From Brachypterus glaber (taxonomy: Eukaryota > Arthropoda > Insecta > Coleoptera > Kateretidae), in the NCBI GenBank assembly GCA_958510825.1, contig OY294049.1, positions 33,260,774 through 33,324,773 on the forward strand: a DNA stretch of 64,000 bases, in the 5' to 3' direction. The notes below the pieces were generated by a model. It searched no databases and was not told the origin of the DNA. It was given only the letters and a program-made list of their open reading frames with translations. Below are positions 21,801 to 33,084 of the stretch, piece by piece. A program made the translations under genes and the position numbers. Position 1 is the stretch's first letter; each line of letters starts with the position of its first letter.

Positions 21801-22709
21801 TACAGTCTGTTTAACAAGAGCGTGTCTTTGATTATTCAAAAAATTTAAAAGGTATCTCCGCCATATTTTACAGCGTATTTCTCCTATCTCTGTACTATTT
21901 ATGTAGCACTGATTTGTTACCGTAGTAGTCGAATTGTCGTGACGAACACACGTTAAAGAAAGTCATTTCGGTTTACGCCAAGAGATTAGAGGCGGTCGAC
22001 CGCGGTCTTTTTGTGCCTGCATCCGCGAAGACCTAACTTAAAGGTCGCCAATGCATCAAAAGTGATTAAAAAGTCTAAATGCTTGTTCTTACTGTGAAAT
22101 GCATTTGGTCCAGCGCAAAGTTAGGCACCCCGTAAAAATTGATGTTTGGGATGCTTTTCAGAACGTGGATTTAGCTCCCTAAAGTTGTTTACTAAGAATT
22201 TGAACGCTCAGAAAATTTTGAAAATTTACCAGCGTGGACTAAGAGTCAGTAAAAAGGATGTTTAGATCCAAAAACAAAGATTGGATATTGCAAGAGGACA
22301 ATGATCCAAAACACCGCAGTCGACTCTGCACCGATTGGAAGAGGAAAAATGGCATCACGTTAGCGTTCACAGCACAGATTTCACGTATGTGAAATCTGTG
22401 GTTCACAGCCACCGGATACAAATCCGATCGAAAATGTGTAGGGGCTTTTGAAGTCCAAACCTGAAGGAGCAAAACTGCTAAATTTGAAGAAGCACGCAGC
22501 AGCCATTCGTGATAAATGGAGTTCGTTGCCACTAAAATACGCAGAAAGTATGCCAAAAAGGTTTTAAGCCATTCTGGATAACAACGGAGATTTCACGGTG
22601 TACTTAGTAGGAGAGAAATAGCATTTTTTGTCTACTTTAATGTAAAAAAATGAATAATGAAAAATAGAAAAAAAAATACTGAAGACACGCTCTTGTTGAA
22701 CAGACTGTA
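21801..22709 (+). mobile_element. Tc1/mariner-type element relic
   Basis: 28-bp TIRs begin TACAGTCTGTTTAACAAGAG at 21801 and are complemented at 22682-22709 with one mismatch; TA is present at both tips. About 905 bp lies between, shorter than the usual 1.3 kb. The N-terminal transposase region is missing or unrecognisable, and the C-terminal part is decayed. This is a dead copy. Confidence 0.85.
22080..22610 (+). pseudogene. Tc1/mariner transposase, broken C-terminal half
   Basis: Recognisable pieces are HPVKIDVWDAFQNVDLAP then a stop, WILQEDNDPKHRS (22282-22320) with the second catalytic aspartate, and in another frame NPIENV (22421-22438) followed by a stop and GLLKSKPEGAK, KKHAAAIRDKW, SLPLKYAESMPKR. 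A short palindrome around CACAGATTTCACGTATGTGA (22371-22398) lies between the catalytic D and E, lengthens the spacing and accounts for the frame change. No functional enzyme is possible. Confidence 0.8.
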
Positions 22710-23147
22710 AATATGGATATGCTATGTACCAATATTAGTAATAACCAGCATAAATACAAAAAAAAAAACAAAATAAATTTTGGAATTTAGGTATTGTAAC
22801 CTCGGCCTCTTAATATTACTCGGCAATAAACCTATTTATTTTAAATTAACACTAATGTTCTTGAAGAGCTAGTGCAATTAGTTTTTATGTATGCCGACAA
22901 AACCTTACAAACAGCATTAAAATAATTTTTCTATTACTGTAAAAAATAAACAAACCGTAAAGATATGTAATGCTTCGTACTTTTCACAGTGGACAGTATA
23001 TTGCGTTTTTTTTTTTGTAGTATAGGTATTTCTCGAAATGAATTCTTTGAGCTCATGCGCGACTTTATTTTTTGCACTATTTAAAACGTGGAGTCCCCTT
23101 ATAAGTTTTCTCTTTATGAATGATTTTTTTTTCAAAATTAATACAAA
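22710..23147. other. No gene; partial repeat end
   Basis: A degraded match to the AAACAAGCCGTGAA family starts near 22948 (AAACAAACCGTAAAGATATG). The remainder is not recognised. Confidence 0.45.
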
Positions 23148-23155
23148 TGTATCAA

Positions 23156-23767
23156 CGAGGGGCTGACCTCGAGGAAATCTTTTGTACAAGCCAAAGGAAC
23201 TCTGGAGGAACTCTATGTAAAAAGGAGGAACTCTGGAGGAACTCTTTGCAAAATGGAGGAACTCTTTGCAAAAAGGAACTCTTTTGTACAAATTTCAGAC
23301 GCGGTCAGAAACAATTATTATTTATTTTATATTTATTACCCTTGTGGATTAACGTTTTTATGTTCAAACTAGATGAGCCGTTACAAACACTAAACATCCT
23401 ACCTTTGGGCGTCAATTTTTTTTTCTTTGAAGGGGCGCCAAGATTGGTTGAAACCGTCAGGGACAAAGCTTTTTTTCCTGAAGGTAATTTTGGGGCGCCA
23501 ATTTTTGTTCTGATGAAGGGGCGCCAAGTTTGGTAGAAACCGTCAGGGACAAAGCTTTTTTTTTTTGAGGGTGCCTTATTGGCAGTAGTGCTTGCACATC
23601 CGTAATTTCTATGGCTTATTTGCCAAAAATTACCCCTTCCAGAGAGGAACTCTTAAAGAACACAGGAGGAACTCCCAAGGAATTCTGGAGGAACTCCGAG
23701 GAACTCTTAGGAACTCTTTGCAAAAAGGAACTCTTTTGTACAAATTTCAGACGCGGTCAGCCCCTCG
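23156..23767. mobile_element. hAT-like non-autonomous element with 8-bp target duplication
   Basis: The 13-bp perfect TIR is CGAGGGGCTGACC. It is flanked by TGTATCAA at 23148-23155 and 23768-23775, an exact 8-bp direct repeat as expected for hAT-type insertion (superfamily is an inference). The interior holds 12 copies of GGAACTC in two clusters (23190-23300, 23640-23735). A direct repeat containing CTCTTTTGTACAAATTTCAG runs at about 23265-23306 and 23719-23760, and three GGGGCGCCAA words lie at 23400-23530. No transposase; frames across it are repeat translations. Confidence 0.85.
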
Positions 23768-23844
23768 TGTATCAAAGTGATTTTTTCTTATTTTTTTTCT
23801 TTTAAAGGATTTTTTTCAAAAAGAATAGGTTCTTTCTCTCATAC

Positions 23845-23995
23845 CAATTCATTTTACCTGAAAAATTTTTATCGATCGGATTTTCCATTCTAAAGTTATC
23901 GTAAGCACAAAAATCTAGGCAAAAATCGGTGACAGACGCGTCTCTCACCATCTGTCCGCCTAAACAGGCGGACGGACGGACAGAATAATTTTATT
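23845..23995 (-). repeat. Family F fragment with GGCGGAC palindrome
   Basis: Contains TCGATCGGATTTTCCATTCT, similar to 10540 and to the complement of 55910. It also has a small palindrome GTCCGCCTAAACAGGCGGAC (23958-23977) followed by GGACGGACAG. Confidence 0.5.
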
Positions 23996-24020
23996 TAAGT
24001 TGTTCAGTAGTTTAAAAACA

Positions 24021-24792
24021 TCCCAGGAAACCAGATGACGTCCCCGACGTAATATCGACGTCAGTTTTAAGTAATATTTGTGACGTCATACATACGACGC
24101 GTATCAGACGTCGACAAGACGCCAGTTTCTGGTCAAATCTTGACGTCATCAAAATTTTACGTTGCTGGGGTGTCAATTTAATGCTGACGCTATAGGTGGC
24201 GCCACATATTGTTTTCTGCCACTAAAAAAAGTGTTAAATTCTATATATTGATTAAAGATTAATGACTTTATAAAGTCTTTTTCTGAAATTACGTAAACTG
24301 AACAATACTATTCGGTCGCTATAGCGACTATAGTTACCCCGCTAATTTGATGTTCATCGGATTAGTATGGATTTTCTATACCTAGGCATGCCTGTGGAAA
24401 ATTCCTTTGAAAGGAATTTAAAAGGCTTTCACTGGACAAGAGCAGATATGTGGAGGGAGCAATGGCAAGAAATTTTTTATGAAATCCTGTCATATTATAA
24501 TACTCTAAAATTAACCCACTCCGCCTTCAGCCTTGTGGGTTAATTTTATTATGGGCAAATCCTAGTTTCCTTTTTCATACCATAAATAATCATTAATTGG
24601 AGTGTTATAATGTTAAACACGTTATTCTAACGTCATATTTCTGACCTTATTATAACGTAGGTAATGTTACGTCCCTGCGCTGTGACTTATACACGTCACT
24701 GGGACGACAGCATGAAGTCATAATATGACGTCATGTAGGCCAGTTAGTGCCCAATAATTGACGTCAAAAAGACGTCTTTTGGTTTCCTGGGA
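24021..24792. mobile_element. GACGTC-rich TIR element
   Basis: The ends TCCCAGGAAACCA and TGGTTTCCTGGGA enclose about 770 bp. The outer parts hold many CGACGTC, GACGTCA and AGACGTC words (at least eight GACGT words between 24035 and 24150 and several more at 24690-24780). The centre includes an inverted pair around TAAAATTAACCCAC / GTGGGTTAATTTTA. No transposase. Confidence 0.7.
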
Positions 24793-24830
24793 TTTGTATA
24801 TAAACATTTTTGACCTAGTTTAGATCATCT

Positions 24831-25858
24831 ATAGTTATTTTCTTAACTAGTGTATTAAGTTGATAAAATCACTTAATACACGATTTGAGAATTTAATTTT
24901 ATCCAACACCTTTTATTTTTAAATAAAAATCCATAATTTTGCGAAAAATTATGTCAAAAATATTAAGATTAAGTTTTCTTAATACTAAAATAATAGGTAG
25001 CCTAAGTATGCCTATTAAAAATAAACAATTGCTAGTTTTACATTTCTTACGAACGTCAAAATGGACGCGGTGATGACAGAATTTTTAATAAAAACAGTAT
25101 TTTATTCAAAAACTAAAGAATAATATGGGGTTTTATTTAATTTTTATGGTTTAGTTAACGTGCTTCTATTTATAGAATAGTTATAATACTTAATTAATAG
25201 GGTATGTAACTAATTTTGGGTGAAATCAAAAGCTGTACGTAAAAGAGTGGGTGAAAAATTTTTTAGTCTAGTGGAAAAAAACTCACTTTTGACCTTTAAA
25301 ATAGTGCTCAAAACAATTGTTTCTGTGAAGGTGTTGGATAATAGTTATTTTCTTAACTAGTGTATTAAGTGGATAAAATCACTTAATACACGAGTTGAAA
25401 ATTTAATTTTATCCAACACCTTTTATTTTTAAATAAAAATCTATAATTTTGCGAAAAATTATGTCAAAAATATTAAGATTAAGTTTTCTTAATACTAAAA
25501 TAATAGGTAGCCATGGCCTAAGCATGCCTATTAAAAATAAACAATTGCTAGTTTTACATTTCTTACAAACGTCAAAATGGACGCGGTGATGACAGAATTT
25601 TTAATAAAAACAGTATTTTATTCAAAAACTAAAGAATAATTTAGGATTTTCTTTAATTTTTATGGTTTAGTTAACGTGCTTCTATTTATAGAATAGTTAT
25701 AATACTTAATTAATAAGGTATGTAACTAATTTTGGGTAAGATCAAAAGCTGTACGTAAAAGAGTGGGTGAAAAATTTTTTAGTCACTAGTGGAAAAAAAC
25801 TCACTTTTGACATTTAAAATAGTGCTCAAAACAAGTGTTTCTGTAAAGGTGTTGGATA
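24831..25858 (+). repeat. Tandem duplication of a 510-bp unit containing a TIR element
   Basis: 24831-25340 and 25341-25858 are near-identical direct repeats; the second has a small insertion with CCATGG near 25512. Each unit begins with a hairpin built on GTGTATTAAG / CTTAATACAC. It then contains a sequence bounded by TATCCAACACCTTTTA and AAGGTGTTGGATA. That inner part is a roughly 440-bp TIR element, so the element was duplicated together with its flank. Confidence 0.85.
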
Positions 25859-26266
25859 AAACTAATTTTTAAGAATATTGAAAACCAATATATGCTGTAA
25901 AGAGTAGGTATAATAAGTACTTAAAATATTTAATAGGTATTTATTTTATTTGCCGGATATTTTCTTTTGATTTTTTGTTTGTGGCTTTTTTACCACGGCT
26001 TTTCAGTTAATAGGTTTCTTTGTCGGCTTTTCATAGAGAACATTGTTTAATATTTTCTTCCGAAATATTTGAAGTGAATATTACGAAAAAATAAGCTACC
26101 TATTTATAGGTTTTTGTTTGAACACGCTGAAACAACAGTTGTGTAAACATTACATATTTTATGTAAATATTAACTAATAAACTTAGCATAATTGATCACG
26201 TGATTTTATTAGTCCCTATTAATTAATAGACGTGATAGCTCTGGAGAGCCCGATTTTAGTGCTCTA
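25859..26266. other. No gene seen
   Basis: AT-rich, without a recognisable repeat or coding frame. Confidence 0.5.
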
Positions 26267-26924
26267 CACGGTGTATTTGAAATAGCGTAGGAAATTTTAA
26301 CAGGTGATTATTCTACATGATAAAATATCGGTTTTTATTTAATAACTCAGGAACCCTTTGAGATATATCAACGAGGTTTTGCACGTCAACTAATCCTACC
26401 AAGGCCCGTTTTTATGTGTTATTTTCATGTACTTATTTCAACCAGGGATGTGCGAAACGGGGGGGGGCTTATCAGTTTTTTGTCCCAAACTTTTTGCAAT
26501 TTTATTTTTGAAATATGATTCCTCAGGTCAAAATACATAAAAAAGGTACTCTTGTTGTAATACTGTAGGATTAACCGTTTTCGAGAAAAATTAATTTGAA
26601 GGTGAAATTCCACGGTTCGAGGACGAAAAATTAAATACTAAAATGTTGAAAACCTAAATTTTAATGATGGTTTAAATAAGTATGTGAAAATGACATACAA
26701 AGATGGGCCTTATTAGGATTAATTCACGTGCAAAACCTCCTTAACATATCTCAAAGGGTTCCTGAGTTATTAAATAAAAACCGATTTTTTTAGCCAATTT
26801 CATAGGGGCGTAGCTCCCTTATGACGCATTTTTAAACATACATTTATAGGAACTTTTTGTCATATTTTATCATGTAGAATCACCTGTTAAAATTTCCTAC
26901 CCTATTTCAAATACACCCTGTATA
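26267..26924. mobile_element. TIR element of the ACACCCTGTAT group
   Basis: CTACACGGTGTATTTGAAAT at the left mirrors ATTTCAAATACACCCTGTAT at the right. Further in, ACAGGTGATT pairs with AATCACCTGT, and TTTTATTTAATAACTCAGGA pairs with its complement. The right-end segment also terminates the element at 48654-49616. No transposase. Confidence 0.75.
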
Positions 26925-27600
26925 GTAAAAAATCTGACATGTTAGTGAAAGTAATTCTTTAAATCAGCACAAAGAGAGTGAAAAGCACCTATTTTCAATA
27001 AATACCTAAGGTACGTTGTCCAAATAAGGCCCGGTATCCCAATAAGGCCCAGTGCCCCTAACTTTCAAGGCCATAACAGAATGCAAACATTCTCCCCAAT
27101 CTGATTGACCTGAAACTTTGCAGTAACTGTGCTTTGTATAAAAACATACAATAACAAATTTTAACCGAAAACTCGCAGTTGCGTAGGAGTAATTAATTTT
27201 TATTTCTTTTTGTATCAACTTTTTTGAGTTGTAGACTGGTCATTGGTTATCACAAAGTGATTTTTTTTTAATGTTATGTAACAAATATTTTACATAGAAA
27301 ACCGAGAAAACTCGGGCTCTAGAGCTCTGTTAATAAATGTTTGTATTTGTCTATTTGTTTTTTTTTTTTTTTTTTTTTCAGTAAATTTATTAGTTGGGAA
27401 AATTGGAGCGGTACAGCGGTATAGTTGGGAAGTTAGCAGAGGACCTTCTTTTTTAGTCATAAAAATTTTTCGTCAGGTGTATAGCAAAAATTTCGAAAAT
27501 TCCTTAATATTTAGTTGGGAAATTCTCTATAAGACCTTAAATGTCTCAATTTATATGAAGCTGAAGTTTGCAACGTTGTTTTGCATCGAAAATTCAAAGA
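26925..27600. other. No gene seen
   Basis: Contains two AATAAGGCCCRGT words (27025-27055) and a poly-T run at 27357-27379. No supported coding region. Confidence 0.45.
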
Positions 27601-27736
27601 GTATATTAAAGCATTTATTCCATAATATGTTTTTAGCGCACTAGTACTTTAGAAAATTTGCCGCAAGCGGCTTGTTTTCTAAACTTGTACTCGTGCGCTA
27701 AAAAAGTATGTTATGAAACTAGTACTTTAATATACT
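27601..27736. repeat. Hairpin MITE, copy 2
   Basis: Matches 17229-17355 in both arms; the centre here is TTTGCCGCAAGCGGC. Two copies confirm that the hairpin is dispersed. Confidence 0.75.
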
Positions 27737-30262
27737 ATTTAAATTTTCGTTGCAAAAAAACGTTGCAAACTTCAGCTTCATCAATTTATAAATTAAGTAC
27801 TTTTTATGAGGTCATACACACAAAATTTAAAAATGACCCAAAACGAATAATAAACAATTTATCACAAACAACAATAATTTTATAATCTTTTGATACCCTT
27901 GCCCCACTTTAACAAAAGTTATCAAATAAATATTCTACTTTTTAGATTTAAAGTTTCGGGAATGATATTAGACTTACAGATACTGCCTCCTACAATGCAA
28001 TATTTTCGATATTAGTAAAATGACAATCCCGCAAAAAAAAGGAAAAGAAACGTGTGATAAATTGTCCCATGATAAATTATCATTGATAATAGACTTTGGT
28101 TTGCTGAATTCGAATTTGGATGCAGAATTTAGCTATCCGGTCTGGTCTTCGAGAAAAACACAGTCAAAGAAGGGTATCGCATTTAGGGCTAAATCGCCTG
28201 CAACAATAATACTTTATATGCTTATAGATACATAAAAAAAAATACTTAGCCAAAATTTCAGCCCTTCTTATGTCCTGGAACATACTTTAATTAATTATTT
28301 TAATTACGAATTTTGACATATGTCAATGCACGATTTAGCAACATTGCACATTACGTTCATGTGTCAAGTGTCATGAAAGTAAATAGAGGTTTTGTTAACA
28401 GGGTATTTAAAATGGTTTTTCAGTGTTCTGTGTTAAAAATAATGCTCTTAAAATGTAAAAAGCTATTAAAAAATACAAATACCTTAAGCAGTTAATGTTT
28501 TATTTGTTAAATATAAAAAAATCATTGGTTTATCTTTACTGCATATTGTTTCGACCTTTGGTCGATAAATAAAATTAGAGAAGATATTTCAAATACGTAA
28601 ATAGTAGAATATTTTTGCTTAAACAGAAGTGCCTATGTATGTAATCACTTTTTCATATTTAGTTTTTAAACAAAAAATAAATAATAAGAACTTGCACATT
28701 AATGTGTCAATTGAATACAAAGCAAGAACATGTATTTTTCCTGTGGGGCCAAGTGCAAAGTTTCAACCCATCCCTCTTCTCTTAATGCGCAAATATATTA
28801 CCTCAAAACTAAAATTATTTTCCAAAAACATTTAATAGAAGCGAGGACAGAAATTTGTTATTTTATTTAATAGAAGCGATTATAGCTGCAGAATAATACA
28901 TATCGAGGTTATAATCAAAAGCACAAAATTATTGAAGGTTGATTTATTACAAAAAAACACAAAATATACAAAAAATTTAAAGAATTTAAATTGTCTATAT
29001 TAAGCTAAAGAGTCACTTAGCGCATGATGAGTTTTAAATGATGCATTGTTGTGAGGTTTACGATAACACAAAAATGTAAAATATTTTTTTATGTAATATT
29101 TTTTACTTCAAATAAATAGTTTTTTATCATTTTTTTTTTTTCATAATTTTGCACTGTTTTAAACAAAAACATATTTTTTTCATTTAGCCCAAAACTCGTC
29201 TTTAAAACGATACCCTTCCTTATAAAAATATATTTGCCGTTTTAGTGATTATTTTTCTCGATAAACTAACGATATGGAGAAAATAAATTTTAGATTCGGA
29301 TTCAGCTGCCTAAAATATATAGGAAAGATATATTATTGTAATATCCCTGTTGGTTACCAAAATGTTTTGTAAGGTTGTGTTATTTTACTGGTATATTTAA
29401 AATAATGCGTTCTTTATTAACTATTAATAACTGTATTTTTGCACTAAAATTATATGATAAAAATGTATTTTAAGCGAACTTTGGTCTGCAGTTAGAACGG
29501 AAATTAAGAGTGAAATAAAGTGCCTTTTCTTTTTTTTTTAGGAATCTTTAGCTCTCGGGGAAACTAAGGTTTTTTTTTTCAATTTTCTTCAATAGACATT
29601 AAATTTAAGTGACTTGACAATCGAAACCAAGAGTTGATCCTGTTAGTAGGAGGTCTACAAATTATTAAACCCTTAACAATAAAATATGAGTTACGGAATA
29701 TAATAAAATTTATTCCTCAGAAATGGCCATAAACTAAATTGATAAAAAACTGGTTTAATATTAAGAAAAACTAATAAACTTTATGTAATTTTAATGCAAA
29801 ACTTTAAATTGCATTAAATTATTCAATATTTCATGGTAAAATATATATATATATATATATTTTTGCTAATTTTGCTACAGTTTTCTTTACTTTTATAAAC
29901 AAGAGATGGCCCTACATGTGCTCATTCTAACACTTGATACGGAATATTCATACCGTATCTAGAGCTAGAATTGATTCATTCTGTGTTTGAAAAGTGTGTG
30001 TTTTTGCTTACATTCTAAAGCAGTCGTAGAAAAAGACATATTTTGTGATCGCTAAACAATTTAAAACAGAAGTGGAATTTGACCACCCCTAATGTGTACA
30101 GCGCAAAATAAATAGATATCACTATGGAAACGAACTATTTCTGCAGAATTTATCGCATTCGGCTAGTCAAATTAAATTTTATATTTTCAGGACTGTAAAC
30201 GATTTATGAATCCTGTAAACGGATATAACGGACAAAATATATTTTTAATAAACAAAACTTAC
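27737..30262. other. Comparatively unique AT-rich DNA, no gene called
   Basis: No TIR element or duplicated block was found. Short frames at 28020-28235, 28313-28495 and 28629-28835 lack similarity I can recognise. A (TA)n run lies at 29843-29861. The region could be intron or intergenic DNA of the candidate minus-strand exon ending at 30263. Confidence 0.4.
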
Positions 30263-30430
30263 TTTGAAGAAAAATAATCCAAATGAAAACTCTATTTTCC
30301 GACGACAATTCTGTCACATTTTAGAAAACACGAAAACCTAAAACGACTTTTCTACCGCACAACTAAAATCACCACCGAACGAAAAATCAAACGCTACTTT
30401 TATTAACGTTTCTGGATACAAATTCAGCTG
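30263..30430 (-). other. Possible noncoding first exon with splice donor
   Basis: On the minus strand, relatively balanced sequence ends at a consensus donor (GTAAGT, complement of 30257-30262). The preceding 150 bp are unique in the window. The only ATG close by is followed by TGA, so any exon here would be 5' UTR. The flank at 30430-30560 holds several CAGCTG words. Downstream exons are not identified. Confidence 0.2.
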
Positions 30431-31936
30431 TTCTCTGTTTTGATTACCGTTTGACTGTTTCGTTTTTAAGATTTGCCAATTCAGCTGTTTTGTGTTATGA
30501 AAGGTGGTTCAGCTGAAACGAGGATTGCTGAAACGGAGCGACTGAAAAACAGAGAATCAATATACCGGGGCAGTCTCAGTTCCAAGTCCCCCCTCTGTTG
30601 CCGGTGTTCTGCCGGCTTGAGAAGAAACCCGCATGTGTAACATTGATAACACTAGGCAACACGGTTTCTTGCCCTGATTGAAGTCATATGTTTTTAACTA
30701 ATTTTGGGTTGCTGAGACCGAATCTGGCTTCAGAATGTTTCTATTATCTTAAGTTTCTGAGAAAAATGAGATAAAAGTGGTAAAACATCATTATTTTAGA
30801 CATCTGTTGTTCTAAATGCATGGGAGATAACAATATTTTGAGGGTAAATTTGGATTATGCGACTCAATAGTAGTTAAAAAATACCCAACTTAGTTTATAA
30901 AAACTTTAAATTCATAGGTAAAAAATAGAGATACTAGGAAAAAAAATATTTTTAAAAAATGGATCCTGTGACACAACTAAGTAGGGGTGGGTGACGAGAT
31001 CATCCCTCTAAGGGAACAAGCTAAGCGTCACGTACTCATGCTATTAAACGTCAAAAAGCATTACTAGGGGTCAAAAATGAACCAGAAATAATGTATGTAA
31101 TACGGTCCTTATGTAATCAAGTCACATTTTTATGATGTAGAACCATTCAAAAAACAAAAAAAAAATACGCATTATATTTTTTTAAATTTTTAAATTAGCA
31201 TAATTGACTGTACTAAATTTAAAAAATAAGACATGCAGGATTCTGGGCCTATAATTGATAAGAATAATATATTTTTTGCGCTTGGGAGAAAAGTTTATAC
31301 TGTGTGCTTTAATTTTATTTATTTTCTCATTTATTTACTTTTTACAAACAAATTAAGCCAAATAAAAAAATATTTGTATACATATTTTTGTAGAGAATTT
31401 TATAAGCAACAAATTAAGTCCTATGAAACTTTTACACAAACTTGATAGTTTTGCCACAAATGAGAAATTAAGTAAACTGTGCACATTAATATTAAGATTT
31501 TTATTATTTTCGCGTACTTACTGTGACAGTAGGTCCTTTGCATATGGATTTTTGAATTCCTCGTATTTTATTTAATATTTCCTATAATTTTCAAAATCCT
31601 ACTATTTTGAAAAAATCCGTTATTATTTCCTGGACCTATATCTCAAAAATGTGAGATGCTGGAATTTTTTTAAGAACATATTCGGATTCTATGCTCTTGA
31701 ATTATTAAGAAAAATTTACTTTCAGGTCAGGGCAAAAAAAATTGCTATTTGTTGCGTAGTGTAATCTGGAGACGGGCTTATCTAAAGGCAAATATTTTTA
31801 ATTAAGATAAACAGTATTCACGATTATGCCTTAAGGCCTTACATTTGAATATTTTATTTACGACACAGTTCATTTTTATCAAAAATGACTGGTGTGTTTA
31901 AATAAATAAATACATGGAGAAAAAGATCTAAGAAAA
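30431..31936. other. No gene seen
   Basis: A GC-richer patch with a GCCGGTGTTCTGCCGGC hairpin lies at 30598-30616. The rest is AT-rich and without supported frames. Confidence 0.4.
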
Positions 31937-32190
31937 GGATATAATACGGCAGTATGGAATATTCCAAAATTCCTGAAAAAAAGTCCAAGACAAAAAAATC
32001 TTGGAAACAAATTCATGAAAAAATAGGCAACTTTGGAGTTGTGCGTTTGTCTGCCCGTCCGTTCAAAGTCACGTTTTTGGTAAGCACTCAGGAAAAATCA
32101 TGTTATATAAGAAAAAGACTCCTACGGTTTTTGATAATAATCTCCTCAAAAACAAAAAAGTTGTGTGGGATAAAAAAATGGATGTAAGTA
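31937..32190 (+). repeat. Dispersed repeat family F, copy
   Basis: ATAATACGGCAGTATGGAAT, then AAATTCATGAAAAAATAGG and TCTGCCCGTCCGTTC, parallel the copies at 42383-42760 and 55711-56030. Confidence 0.6.
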
Positions 32191-32402
32191 ATGTTTGGAA
32201 ACATCAGACAAATACAATAAGAATCAGTTTTTAGATTACCAACACGTTTTCATCATTCAACACGACCGCTTTTTTCATATCAGGATTTTGAAAAACCTGG
32301 TAACAATTTTCAAATATTTTCTATAGTAAAAGGTAGATTATTACTATAGTTAGAATAATACCTCAGACAAATATTGTTTATATAAAAAAGTTATTTATGA
32401 TA
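32191..32402. other. No gene seen
   Basis: Short AT-rich interval. Confidence 0.4.
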
Positions 32403-33084
32403 ATCAAGTTAACCCCGCTGGCCCAGTTAACCCCATAGGGCAGGGTTAAGTAGACTACTACTCAAGCCTGCAGGGTTAACTGGTTCACTAACAAAAAATA
32501 TATTGTGTTGTAATTAATGTAAATAAAAACGATTTGAAATCAAATACAATTTAATTCTAACATAAATATAGACAACATAATATGTAAAATATTAGTTGTA
32601 TCTCAGGATTAACTGGTCCGGGGTTAACTGGACATGGTCCAGTTAACCCTGAGCTAATTAATATTGACATAAGTGATTTTGACCATGTCCAGTTAACCCC
32701 GAACCAGTTAACCCTAAGTGACACCACTGAATAAAATCATAAAATTTTAATACTTAATAAGATGTTAGAAGGCGACAATTATGCAAAATAATTAACAAAA
32801 TACTCAATATATTAGGTAAAATATTAATCTAGATCCTGCTATTAATAATAAAGTATTAATTAAAAAATAAAAGTTAAGGTGAATACTTTTTATCGAAAAA
32901 ACTTTCTTTACTACAACTTACACGTGATCAACACGGTCCGCCATAATTCTTCAAATAATGCTACTAACTAAATATCACTAGAATTTGCCTTAAGGCGCCA
33001 ATTAAAAATTAAAAAAACTTGATAAAATCCAGGTGAACTAGTTAACCCTGTGGCACACTTAACCCCGACTTCCCCTAATAATTT
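32403..33084. mobile_element. Element built on a reiterated CCAGTTAACCCC motif
   Basis: About eleven copies of CCAGTTAACCCC or its complement lie at 32403-32475, 32600-32715 and 33035-33062 in both orientations. The right end reads CTTAACCCCGACTTCCCCTA, resembling the CACCCCTA end of the element at 34376-35284. No matching left end was found, so it may be truncated. No coding frame. Confidence 0.55.

Noticed and set aside
23120..23805. Overlapping frames with repeated GGTLCKKE-like peptides
   Set aside because: They translate the GGAACTC minisatellite of a hAT-like element and read in several frames.
32403..33084. CRISPR-like or regulatory operator array
   Set aside because: The motifs are irregularly spaced, in both orientations, and the genome context is eukaryotic; a transposon motif array fits better.
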